A stretch of DNA of 44,736 bases, taken from NCBI GenBank assembly GCA_020859995.1, contig JAJBVE010000049.1, positions 1 to 44,736 of the forward strand. The letters run 5' to 3'. Below are positions 16,991 to 24,800 of this stretch, in pieces. Under the pieces are notes generated by a model, which saw only the letters and a program-made list of their open reading frames with translations, did not search any database and was not told where the DNA came from. The stretch is from Clostridiales bacterium. Its GTDB lineage: Bacteria > Bacillota > Clostridia > Lachnospirales > Lachnospiraceae. The position numbers and the translations under genes are program-made. Positions within the stretch are counted from its first letter, which is position 1. Every line of letters begins with the position of its first letter.

Positions 16991-17258
16991 GCTTTTCTCC
17001 TTCGCTTGTAAAATCTGTCGTTACTTAATCGATTTCTTGTTTTCATTAAACAGCATTTCGACTATTTTGTCAACCATTAATTTGATCAAATTAACATTTT
17101 GGTGAATGTGCTATAATTTCGTTTTTCATTTTTGTGCATTTTTATCTCTCTAATTTTCGTTTTACGAAAACCGGCACCTTTTTTTCATAAATATTCGGTT
17201 TTTCCGCCGGTTTGTCAACTAAAACGATTACTTAAGTGAACGGAAGCGGCAATGCAAT
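16991..17258. other. AT-rich regulatory region upstream of the LacI gene
   Basis: A gene-free AT-rich stretch. It contains the small dyad AATCGATT (17027-17034), the palindrome at 17077-17094 and AACGATTACTTAAG (17221-17234). No clean sigma-A promoter was assigned. The structured repeat begins at 17259. Confidence 0.45.
17077..17094. promoter_or_regulatory. Perfect 18-bp palindrome, candidate operator
   Basis: TTAATTTGATCAAATTAA reads the same on both strands. It lies 87 bases upstream of the LacI start codon, in the size range of repressor sites, though most LacI-family sites have CG at the centre whereas this has GATC. Confidence 0.4.
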
Positions 17259-17343
17259 CGGATAGGGGGAGTCCTCTTCCCCTATCCGCCGCGCGGGGCG
17301 CGGGCAGCAATGCTGCCAAAATTCCTCTCGCGCCCCTGTGCAT
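17259..17343. repeat. Structured dispersed repeat, GC-rich two-hairpin unit
   Basis: Stem CGGATAGGGG...CCCCTATCCG (17259-17288), linker with GCGCGGGGCGCG, stem GGCAGC-AAT-GCTGCC (17303-17317), then AAAATTCCTCTC and GCGCCCCTGTGCAT (17330-17343). The linker and end match the copy at 7439-7520 while both stems differ in sequence but remain paired. Confidence 0.7.
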
Positions 17344-17346
17344 CAT

Positions 17347-17382
17347 AAAAAAAGGAGAAAAGTCTCAGCCTTTCTCCTTTTT
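17347..17382 (-). terminator. Intrinsic terminator of the GNAT gene
   Basis: AAAAAGGAGAAA / TTTCTCCTTTTT with a 10-base loop, followed on the minus strand by a T-run. It lies about 35 bases after the GNAT stop and next to the structured repeat. Confidence 0.8.
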
Positions 17383-17416
17383 ACTACTCTTTCTGCTGCG
17401 CATGGATATGCTTTGC

Positions 17417-17950
17417 TCAGATTTTTTTCACAAGGTTTCGATAAATTGGACCTAAAAGTGACCGATACAAGGGTTCACATGCTTCAAATGTAAGCCCCGG
17501 TACGGTAGCGAGCAGTTCCATCTTTACCCCGAATAGTTCCACATTAACTCCGGTCTCCAGCATTCCATTGCGCAGATAGAATGCTTTCCGGCGCTGCCGG
17601 ATATCCGGAGCTTTGACATTCTCCGTCATAAGCGGTTTCTCAATCTCCAGAAAAAGCGGGCGGTCGCTGTAAAGCTCCCGGATCAGTTCCAGTGCGGCCG
17701 ATCCATAACCCTGGCCGCGCCATCTGGGACTAATTGCGAAATAGTCCAGCAGAACCAGTCGTTCTCCGTAAGCTACGATCGCAAACCCTATCCGTTTTTT
17801 CTCTTCCCGGATCAGAAGCAGTTCCATCTCACCCATGGCTGCTTTCCTTTCTATCAGAGAAAATGGCTTGCGCTCCTGCTCCGGAAATGCTTCCTGATAT
17901 AAGTCCAGAATGAAATTTTTATCCAGGCTGCCCGCTGTACTGATATCCAT
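17417..17950 (-). CDS. GNAT-family N-acetyltransferase
   Basis: A 177-residue acetyl-CoA-dependent acetyltransferase. The acetyl-CoA pyrophosphate-binding loop RWRGQGYGSAAL (motif A) follows the strand LLDYFAISP near residue 70; the C-terminal FYLRNGM is motif B. The acceptor cannot be predicted. The ATG at 17950 (MDISTAG) follows GGGGA by 6 bases; the frame extends to 18067, but that part is Cys-rich, has no ATG and looks non-coding. It lies 222 bases downstream of the Crh-like gene, possibly as the last gene of the murB-whiA unit. Confidence 0.85.
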   Translation of the reverse strand: MDISTAGSLDKNFILDLYQEAFPEQERKPFSLIERKAAMGEMELLLIREEKKRIGFAIVAYGERLVLLDYFAISPRWRGQGYGSAALELIRELYSDRPLFLEIEKPLMTENVKAPDIRQRRKAFYLRNGMLETGVNVELFGVKMELLATVPGLTFEACEPLYRSLLGPIYRNLVKKI

Positions 17951-18172
17951 CGTTGATCCCCGGCAGATGCAAACGGCCGACACATTCACACACCTGCAAA
18001 TTCCTGCATTCGCGCATTCATCCGTCCGCCGCTCACATCCGCTGCTTTCCTTAGTCTGTCTTCCCAAGTCCGCTTGGTTTCATCTGTTTCTGATTTGTCT
18101 GCTCCGCTTCCTTTGCATCGTATCATTTCCGCAAAGCAACGAACCAGATCCACGTTGCTTCTACCGCTCTGC

Positions 18173-18430
18173 TTAGTCCGCTTTACTCAGATATGCTTCT
18201 ATATTTTGAACTGCCTCCTGCTCGTCTGCGCCGTCAGCGGTAACTGTAACCTTGTCTCCCGTATCAAGACCGAGAGTCATCATTCCCATAATGCTTTTTG
18301 CATTTACCGTCCTGCTGTCGCTTTCAAAATGAATCTCACTCTCATACTGACTGGCCACCTGCACCAGCATCGCTACCGGTCTTGCCTCCAGTCCGCTCGG
18401 AAGCTGAATCGTGATTTCCTTTTTTATCAT
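18173..18430 (-). CDS. crh: Crh-like HPr-family protein lacking the catalytic histidine
   Basis: An 85-residue HPr fold. The phosphocarrier histidine of HPr (GLHARP, residue 15) is Glu15 here (SGLEARPVA), so it cannot carry PEP-derived phosphate in the PTS. The regulatory serine is kept: Ser46 in NAKSIMGMM, the HPr kinase site. This is the signature of B. subtilis Crh (Gln15, Ser46), which acts with CcpA in carbon catabolite control. Its position directly after whiA also matches B. subtilis crh. AGGAGG precedes the ATG at 18430. The start lies inside the whiA frame (89-base overlap). Glu15 might mimic a phospho-histidine; this is inference. Confidence 0.85.
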   Translation of the reverse strand: MIKKEITIQLPSGLEARPVAMLVQVASQYESEIHFESDSRTVNAKSIMGMMTLGLDTGDKVTVTADGADEQEAVQNIEAYLSKAD

Positions 18431-19397
18431 AATAATTCCTCCTGCCTTTTTCCTGTCTTACCTGCTCAGCAAGAACACTCAGTTTTCTCAGTCTGTGATT
18501 TACACCGGATTTCCCGATCGGGGGCACAAGCATCTCGCCAAGCTCCTTCAAAGATGCATCCGGGTGCAAAAGCCGCAGCTGCGCGATGTCCGCCAGTGCG
18601 GGCGGAAGCTGCTCAAACCCGACCAGATCCCCTAAGGTACGGATATCTTCCGTCTGCCTCACGGCAGCGTTCACTGTCTTATTGATATTGGCAGCCTCAC
18701 AATTGACCTTGCGATTCACCGAGTTTCTCATTTCCCGGACAATCCGGATGTTCTCCAGATTCATCAGGGAAACATGAGCGCCCATAACATTCAGCATATC
18801 AACAATCTGAGCCCCTTCCTTAATATATACAATGTAATGGCTTTTACGCTGTACAATTTTGGCATCGGGGCCAAAGGAATGTATCAATAGCTGTAGCTGT
18901 TTGGCGCGTTCCATTGTCGAACACGCAATCTCAAAATGATAGGATTTCTCCGGATTGCTGATCGAACCTGCACCGAGAAACGCTCCCCGAATATAGGCTC
19001 TGCGGCAACAGGGCTGCTGCACAAGAAGATCATTTGCGGTATCCGCGTATGTTTCCGTCAAAGAATCGGCAGGGAGTGCCATCTTTAACGCGCGCAGGAT
19101 CTTTTGCGCAGTCTCCGTATCCTTAATCAGAACCGTATAGATTCGGTCGCTTTTTTTCTCGTTTCTATGTACATGTACTGAGACATCAACCCTTATATTA
19201 AATGTTTTTTGCAATAATGTAAAGCTTTTTCTTGCTACTAAAAGGTTTTCGGTACGAATTTTTATTCCGAGACAGCCTTCTTTCGACAAAATCTCACCGC
19301 TCATCCCAATCAGAGCGGCCAGTTCCGCCAGCCGGCAATGACGCGCGGATGGGATCTGTGAGGAAAGCTCCTGCCTCACTTCTGAAGAAAATGACAT
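18342..19397 (-). CDS. whiA: WhiA-type DNA-binding protein
   Basis: A 351-residue WhiA homologue, a cell-division and chromosome-segregation regulator in Firmicutes. It has the expected start (MSFSSEVRQELSSQ), a LAGLIDADG-like domain containing RRAYIRGAFLGAGSISNPEKSYHFE (near residues 132-156) and a C-terminal helix-turn-helix (QLRLLHPDASLKELGEML...GKSGVNHRLRKL). It starts at a TAATG overlap with murB and has GGGAG 7 bases upstream. About 30 hydrophilic residues at the C-terminus (after YYDKKG) are encoded within crh in another frame and make it longer than usual. rapZ and yvcK, often in this cluster, are absent. Confidence 0.93.
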   Translation of the reverse strand: MSFSSEVRQELSSQIPSARHCRLAELAALIGMSGEILSKEGCLGIKIRTENLLVARKSFTLLQKTFNIRVDVSVHVHRNEKKSDRIYTVLIKDTETAQKILRALKMALPADSLTETYADTANDLLVQQPCCRRAYIRGAFLGAGSISNPEKSYHFEIACSTMERAKQLQLLIHSFGPDAKIVQRKSHYIVYIKEGAQIVDMLNVMGAHVSLMNLENIRIVREMRNSVNRKVNCEAANINKTVNAAVRQTEDIRTLGDLVGFEQLPPALADIAQLRLLHPDASLKELGEMLVPPIGKSGVNHRLRKLSVLAEQVRQEKGRRNYYDKKGNHDSASERTGGKTGSDAGAGGQSV

Positions 19398-20338
19398 TAG
19401 AATTCTCCCAGCATCTTAATCTCCGGCTCCAGAGTCACGCCAAAGTCCGTTTTCACCTTCGCTGTCACATCTGCGATCAGCTGCCGCACATCCGCAGCTG
19501 TCGCGCCGCCCCGGTTCACCACAAACCCGCAATGTTTCTCTGAAACCTGAGCACCGCCCACCGTATACCCCCTTAAGTGGGCGTCCATAATCAGTTTCCC
19601 GGCGAAATAACCTTCCGGACGCTTAAACGTGCTGCCCGCGCTTGGCAGGTCCAGCGGCTGCTTTGCTACACGCTGTTCCTTCAGTTCCTCCATACGGCTG
19701 CGAATCGCCGCAGGATCGCCTGGTTGCAGAGCAATCCTCGCTCCCAGCACAATCCAGCCATTAGCAGGGATCACACTCGTCCGGTAGCCCAGCTTCAGGT
19801 CCTCCGCCGGAATTTCCAGGACTTCTCCTTCCCGGGTCAATACTCTCACTGCAAGGAGAACCTGCTTCATCTCGCCGCCATAGGCGCCGGCATTCATCAC
19901 AACCGCTCCTCCCAGAGTCCCCGGGATGCCGGAGGCAAATTCAAATCCGGTAAGTCCGGCCTCCTGCGCACGTCTGGCGATCGCAGAGAGCATCGCGCCC
20001 GCCTCGGCACAGATGACGCAAGCATCGTTATCCTGCGACACCTGATCCATTCCTGAGCGGATCTCAATTCTGTTAAAATCTTTGTATAATTGCAAAATCA
20101 GTCCCCGGTATCCCGCATCCGACACCAGCAGGTTGCTTCCGTTCCCGATCACGGTAAACGGGTAATTCTGTGCGCGGCAGTACCGCACAATCCCGCAGAT
20201 TCCTTCTTCCGTCGTCGGTGCAGCAAAATAATCTGCCGGGCCACCGATCCGAAAGGTGGTATGCCTGCTCATCGGCTCCTGTCGGGTGACGCAATTCTCT
20301 TGTGCTGCTTTCTGCAGCTGATCTATCCTGTCAGACAT
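19397..20338 (-). CDS. murB: UDP-N-acetylenolpyruvoylglucosamine reductase MurB
   Basis: A 313-residue cytoplasmic flavoenzyme that reduces UDP-GlcNAc-enolpyruvate to UDP-MurNAc with NADPH, the second committed step of peptidoglycan synthesis. FAD-binding motifs include GNGSNLLVSDAGYRG, ASGIPGTLGGAVVMNAGAYG and the Arg of LKLGYRTSV. The C-terminal substrate domain has GSTFKRPEG (the proton-donating Ser) and EPEIKMLGEF. The lack of the extra loop points to the type II form common in Firmicutes. GGAGG precedes the ATG at 20338. It is translationally coupled to whiA by a one-base TAATG overlap. Confidence 0.96.
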   Translation of the reverse strand: MSDRIDQLQKAAQENCVTRQEPMSRHTTFRIGGPADYFAAPTTEEGICGIVRYCRAQNYPFTVIGNGSNLLVSDAGYRGLILQLYKDFNRIEIRSGMDQVSQDNDACVICAEAGAMLSAIARRAQEAGLTGFEFASGIPGTLGGAVVMNAGAYGGEMKQVLLAVRVLTREGEVLEIPAEDLKLGYRTSVIPANGWIVLGARIALQPGDPAAIRSRMEELKEQRVAKQPLDLPSAGSTFKRPEGYFAGKLIMDAHLRGYTVGGAQVSEKHCGFVVNRGGATAADVRQLIADVTAKVKTDFGVTLEPEIKMLGEF

Positions 20339-20356
20339 GAACTCCTCCGCCTAATC

Positions 20357-20412
20357 CTGTAATTGCCCTGATCGTAATTCCCAGATCACTGTTTTGCTGT
20401 AATTGCCCTGAT
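20357..20412. repeat. 16-bp direct repeat upstream of murB
   Basis: CTGTAATTGCCCTGAT occurs at 20357-20372 and 20397-20412, a 40-base period, with a partial third word (GTAATTCCC, 20374-20382) between. It lies between the aminotransferase stop and the murB start. It could be a regulatory duplication or simple slippage. Confidence 0.55.
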
Positions 20413-20466
20413 ATACTGCTCTTTGGCAATAGCGTTCTGTTACCATTTAACAATGTCAGAAAACCG

Positions 20467-21639
20467 TTATTTCTTGAGGATCCCGCTCACGCGGATGCTC
20501 TCCACCGCTTCCCGCAGTTTTTCAGGCGGCAGGGTCAGCGCCATGCGCACATAGCCTTCCCCAAGGGAGCCGAAACTGCTGCCGGGGGTACAAATGACGC
20601 CGGATTTTTCCATCAACTCCACGCAGAATTCTTCCGAGTTTGTATAGCCATCCGGCAGAGGAGCCCAGACAAACATCGTACCTTCGCTGTCCGGCACGTT
20701 CCATCCGATTGAGCGCAGACCGCCGCACAGAGTGTGGTTGCGCTCCTCATACATTTGACACTGGCGCCGCACCTGATCGAAGGGACCATTTAAAGCCGCG
20801 ATCGCGCCGTACTGTACCGGCAGGAAGGTGCCATAATCAAACTGAGTCCGCAGCGATTTGAACTTGCGGATCACGTCCGCATTGCCGACCGCAAAAGAAA
20901 CCCGGGCGCCTGTGTAGTTAAAGGTCTTGGAAAGGGAATAAAACTCCACGCCCACCTCTTTGGCTCCGTCAAAGGAAAGAAATGATCCGCAGGTCCGCCC
21001 GCCGAAAACGATATCTGAATACGCGCTGTCGTGCAGTATTATAATATGATATTTCTTTGCAAAATCAATCAGTTCCCGGTAAAAAGAATCCGGAGCCACG
21101 CGGCAGATCGGGTTGGCCGGGTAGCTGACCACCATCAGCTTTGCCTTCCGGGCGATCTCCTCGGGAATATCCGAAAATTTCGGAAGAAACCCGTTTTCTT
21201 CATACAGGGGATATTCCCAGACTTCCGCGTCGCAAAGCTGCGGTCCGATGCCAAAGATCGGATAACCAGGATTCGGCACCAGGATCAATTCTCCCGGATT
21301 GCACAGCGTCCACGCGATATGAGTCATACCCTCCTGCGAGCCGTACATCTCCATCACTTCGTCCGGCTGCAGGCTCACGCCAAAACGCCGCTGATAAAAC
21401 GCACGGATCGCGTCCAGCAGCTCAGGCAGTTCTACCAGAGCATACTTGTAATTATTGGGATCCTTCGCGGCAGTGCTGACCGCGTCCATGATATGCTGCG
21501 CCGGCGGAAAATCCGGCGTCCCGACGGAAAGATTGTACACCGTTTTCCCCTGCCGCAGCAACTCCTCCTTTTTCTCATTAAGTATTGCGAAAATTCCCGC
21601 TTTGATACGTTCTGCTTTGTCTGAAAATGTAACTTCCAT
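20467..21639 (-). CDS. Pyridoxal-phosphate aminotransferase, class I/II
   Basis: A 390-residue fold-type I aminotransferase. The PLP Schiff-base lysine is Lys238 in YSLSKTFNYTGAR. YPANP replaces the usual YPNNP loop, and the C-terminal RMALTLP segment carries the carboxylate-binding arginine. The overall pattern (NLSVGTPDFPPAQHIMDA) resembles the DapL/AspC-like aminotransferases often labelled LL-diaminopimelate or aspartate/tyrosine aminotransferase in clostridia; the exact amino acid cannot be read from sequence. GGAGGAG lies before the ATG at 21639. Upstream is a TATAAT (21673-21668) surrounded by four AACGAT words. Confidence 0.88.
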   Translation of the reverse strand: MEVTFSDKAERIKAGIFAILNEKKEELLRQGKTVYNLSVGTPDFPPAQHIMDAVSTAAKDPNNYKYALVELPELLDAIRAFYQRRFGVSLQPDEVMEMYGSQEGMTHIAWTLCNPGELILVPNPGYPIFGIGPQLCDAEVWEYPLYEENGFLPKFSDIPEEIARKAKLMVVSYPANPICRVAPDSFYRELIDFAKKYHIIILHDSAYSDIVFGGRTCGSFLSFDGAKEVGVEFYSLSKTFNYTGARVSFAVGNADVIRKFKSLRTQFDYGTFLPVQYGAIAALNGPFDQVRRQCQMYEERNHTLCGGLRSIGWNVPDSEGTMFVWAPLPDGYTNSEEFCVELMEKSGVICTPGSSFGSLGEGYVRMALTLPPEKLREAVESIRVSGILKK

Positions 21640-21667
21640 TCCTTTGCTCCTCCAGGTTTCTTTCCTT

Positions 21668-21748
21668 ATTATAGTTATAAACGATCCTTGGTATTATCGT
21701 TATTATTTGTTCCCGATTTAACGATTCTGATTTATCATTTCCAACGAT
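21668..21748 (-). promoter_or_regulatory. Perfect -10 with an AACGAT repeat array
   Basis: A minus-strand TATAAT at 21673-21668 lies 29 bases before the aminotransferase start, without a good -35. AACGAT or its complement occurs at 21679-21684, 21696-21701 (inverted), 21720-21725 and 21743-21748, with centre spacings of 17, 24 and 23 bases. The first two form an inverted repeat across the -10/-35 spacer. This looks like an operator or activator array. Confidence 0.45.
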
Positions 21749-21805
21749 CCCGAAACATTCGCTCTGTCTGGCCATGCCGGAATTCTGTCTGCATATGTCT
21801 TCCTT

Positions 21806-24800
21806 TCAGACACACCTGTCAGGATAAGTCACGTCCACCGGCTGCCTTTTTCTTTTCTTCTCCCAGAACATGGTGATCAGAAACAGCAGCGCCGACAGCA
21901 GGGTCAGACCGCTTCCGATCCAAAGCCCAGACGGGGTGTAGCGCATCTCGATAGAATGCTCTCCTTCCTCCAAATGTACGCCGATCAGAGCACCTCCCAC
22001 ACATGAAAACTCTGTTTTTTCTCCATCCACATAGATGGTCCAGCTCTCATCGTAAGGGATGGTCAGAAGAAGGGTCCCTGCCTCCTGCGCATCCACCTCG
22101 CCGGTCACCGAATTTCCATCGACAACGACATTTTCCAGCTGGCTTTCGGCGAGCTCATCCACGACCTCCTGATAAGCCTCGTTGGAGCAGGTGTAAATCT
22201 CCGCCTGCACAGTCGTCTGGGTATCTTTGAGCGTCACTGTAAAATCAGCAAGATTGCTCTCGGAGGTACTGTTGATCACGTACAAATGATCGGTATAAGT
22301 CGAAAAGGTCTTGGTATATTCCGGTGTGTTGAGAACGATCTCGGCCACGCGCGTGTCGATGCACATGTAGACCTGCTTGTTGTCCGGGATCTTAATCGCG
22401 TAGTTTTCACCGTCTTCCATATCAATATAGCGGTCAAGGACAAAAATCGCGTCATGCCCGGTAGCAAGCTCCACGAAGCTGTTCTGGATATCCAGCGGTT
22501 CGCCTGTGCTGGTATCCCACTCCAGAATCGCGTCGTCCACCATAAATCCAAGAGAAAGCGCATTGTCATTCTCATACAGGGTCAATTCCCCGTCCTTATC
22601 CACCCGTTCAAACTGGTAGAAATTTTCAGAGTCCGTCGGGGACGCCACATATTTGATGCCGAAGACGTCATTCATCAGCTTCGTCACACCCAGATATCCG
22701 TTCTTGTTGGTCCGGGCCTCAATGCCGAGCGCGTCGCAGAAATCAATGACCGAGCTCTGCATGGTGGAATTAAACATTACCAGGGCGTTGCCGCCCACAA
22801 ACATCGTCACGTTCCGCATGCGCTGGCGGTCCACCTCACTGCGGTAAAAGTCATCCTCCTCCTCATCCAGGTCCGCGATCAGATTCTGATAAGAGGTCTG
22901 GTCGGCCAGGTAGATGCTCCTCGTCACCACTCCATTTTCGGAGACCCCATAAATTGCGTTTGCGGCGATCTCCACCACCAGCACGAGCGTCAGCGCCGTG
23001 CGGAAGTAAGAGGGCTTCAGGCGGTCCACATACCTTCCGATCAGCAAAAATCCGAAATAGAAAATCAGCAGTCCCAGAGAAATCAGGAACAGATATCCCT
23101 CCAGCTCACGCTCCGGGTTCAGATACCGCACAATCAGAAACGCCGCCGGGGCAGCCACGGCAAAAATCAGTTCGGGCAGCCAGTATTTTTTCAGGTCCCG
23201 CAGGGCATCGTAGGCCATCACCAGCAAAACAGCGATATACAAAAAGGCAAATCGGTTCGGCAGACCGTTCTGCTGGTGGAAGCCATGCCAGATATAGTTC
23301 GGGATATTGCAAGCAAAGCTGAACAGCAGCAAGGCGCACAGTCCGTAGTGCGCAAGCCGTTCCCGCAGGCGGATCTCATGATCAAAAAGATAAAGGATGG
23401 CCAGCAGCACGGTGGCAACGCCGCAGTAGACATTCAAGCCTACCTGTGTGCTGGAGATGGTCACCGGCTCCATAAACGCCATATGATTTTCCAGAAGCTC
23501 TGCCAGACTCTCGTAGAATTTCACTACAGTCGGAAAGGTGTTGCTCTCCATGGATTCCGAGCTGGTCAGCCCCATGAATGCCGGGATGAGCACCAGCGCG
23601 GCCATGCCTCCGGCAAGCAGAGAATGCCACGCGAAGGTCAGGCAGCTCTTTCCCAGGGCACGCAGGAAACCAGCGCGATGACCGCCATATTCTCCAGTCT
23701 GCGCAATCCATCGCACCAGAAAGTACAGACAGGAAAACAGACAGAGCATAAATCCGATATAATAGTTGCACCAGAGGCCATAAAACAAGGCCAGGCAGTA
23801 AAACTTTCCCTTCCCGCCTTTTACAATCTGCTCGATGCCGTACATAACCAGAGGCAGCATCGCGATGCTGTCCAGCCACATCAGGTTAAAGTAATAACCG
23901 ATCACGAAATTGCTCAGCGCATACATCATGCCAAAAACAACCGGAAGGGTATTAAAGCGCTCTCCGGCCAGTCCTGCGCCGCTCTGGTCGGACATTGTTC
24001 CTGCAATGTCCCCCGCCTGCTCCGCTTTTGGCAGCCGACGCGATAGCCTTTCCTCGTCATGTTTGTGAATGTACCAGGCAAAACATCCTCCGCAGAGCGC
24101 AATCTTTACAAGGATCATCAGATCCATGAAATCGCAGACATTTGCGGTAGGGATGAACGCCATCAGAAAATTCAGCGGACTTGCCATGTAGTAAGCGTAG
24201 GTCGACCAGAAATTATAGCCCAGCCCGCCGGAAAAAGAATACAGGAAGGACTCGCTGTCAATCAGCTTTTCATGAAAGTCTGTATAAAACGGAAGATACT
24301 GGTGCAGGGAATCAATGATCAGCAAAATTTTATCGCCGAATGGCCATACTCCCATCAGAGCAAATGCTGCTCCGGCGACCAGGCCGCTCGCGAAAAAGCC
24401 TGCCAGAAAATAATTGCGGGAGATCTGCCTCGCCGTGCGAACCTTTGCGGCCTGGGCCGCCCGTCTCGCTTTACAGAAGCGCGCCAGTTTCCGGAACGGA
24501 TTTCTGCTGCCTCTGCTGTTTTCGGCGGCCGCATTGCGTATATCGTTTCCGGTCTCTGCACTATGTACGCCGTTTTCAGTCTCTGCATCGTATACGCTGT
24601 TTTCCGGCTCCGCATCATATACGCTGTTTTCCGGCTCCGCGTCCTTGAAAACCACAAGCTTACTGATGAAATAATTCAGCACGACAATGACAACCTGGAT
24701 CACCAGCTTCGCCGCCATGTTCGGCAGCCCCCAAATGCAGGTAAGCAATAGTACGCCAAGCACTTCAATTACCATCGTACCCAGCCGCATGCCGATAAAG

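Noticed and set aside
17951-18067. N-terminal extension of the GNAT gene to 18067
   Set aside because: The extension starts with TTG, has no ribosome site and is Cys-rich and unlike GNAT proteins; the ATG at 17950 is preferred.
18173-18430. Canonical HPr phosphocarrier of the PTS
   Set aside because: The catalytic His15 is Glu, so a phosphocarrier role is not supported; the Crh-like call is preferred.
22286-24046. Long plus-strand frame (586 codons) opposite the GtrA-YfhO gene
   Set aside because: Antisense shadow of a membrane protein gene; His/Gln-rich composition is an artefact of reading hydrophobic codons in reverse.
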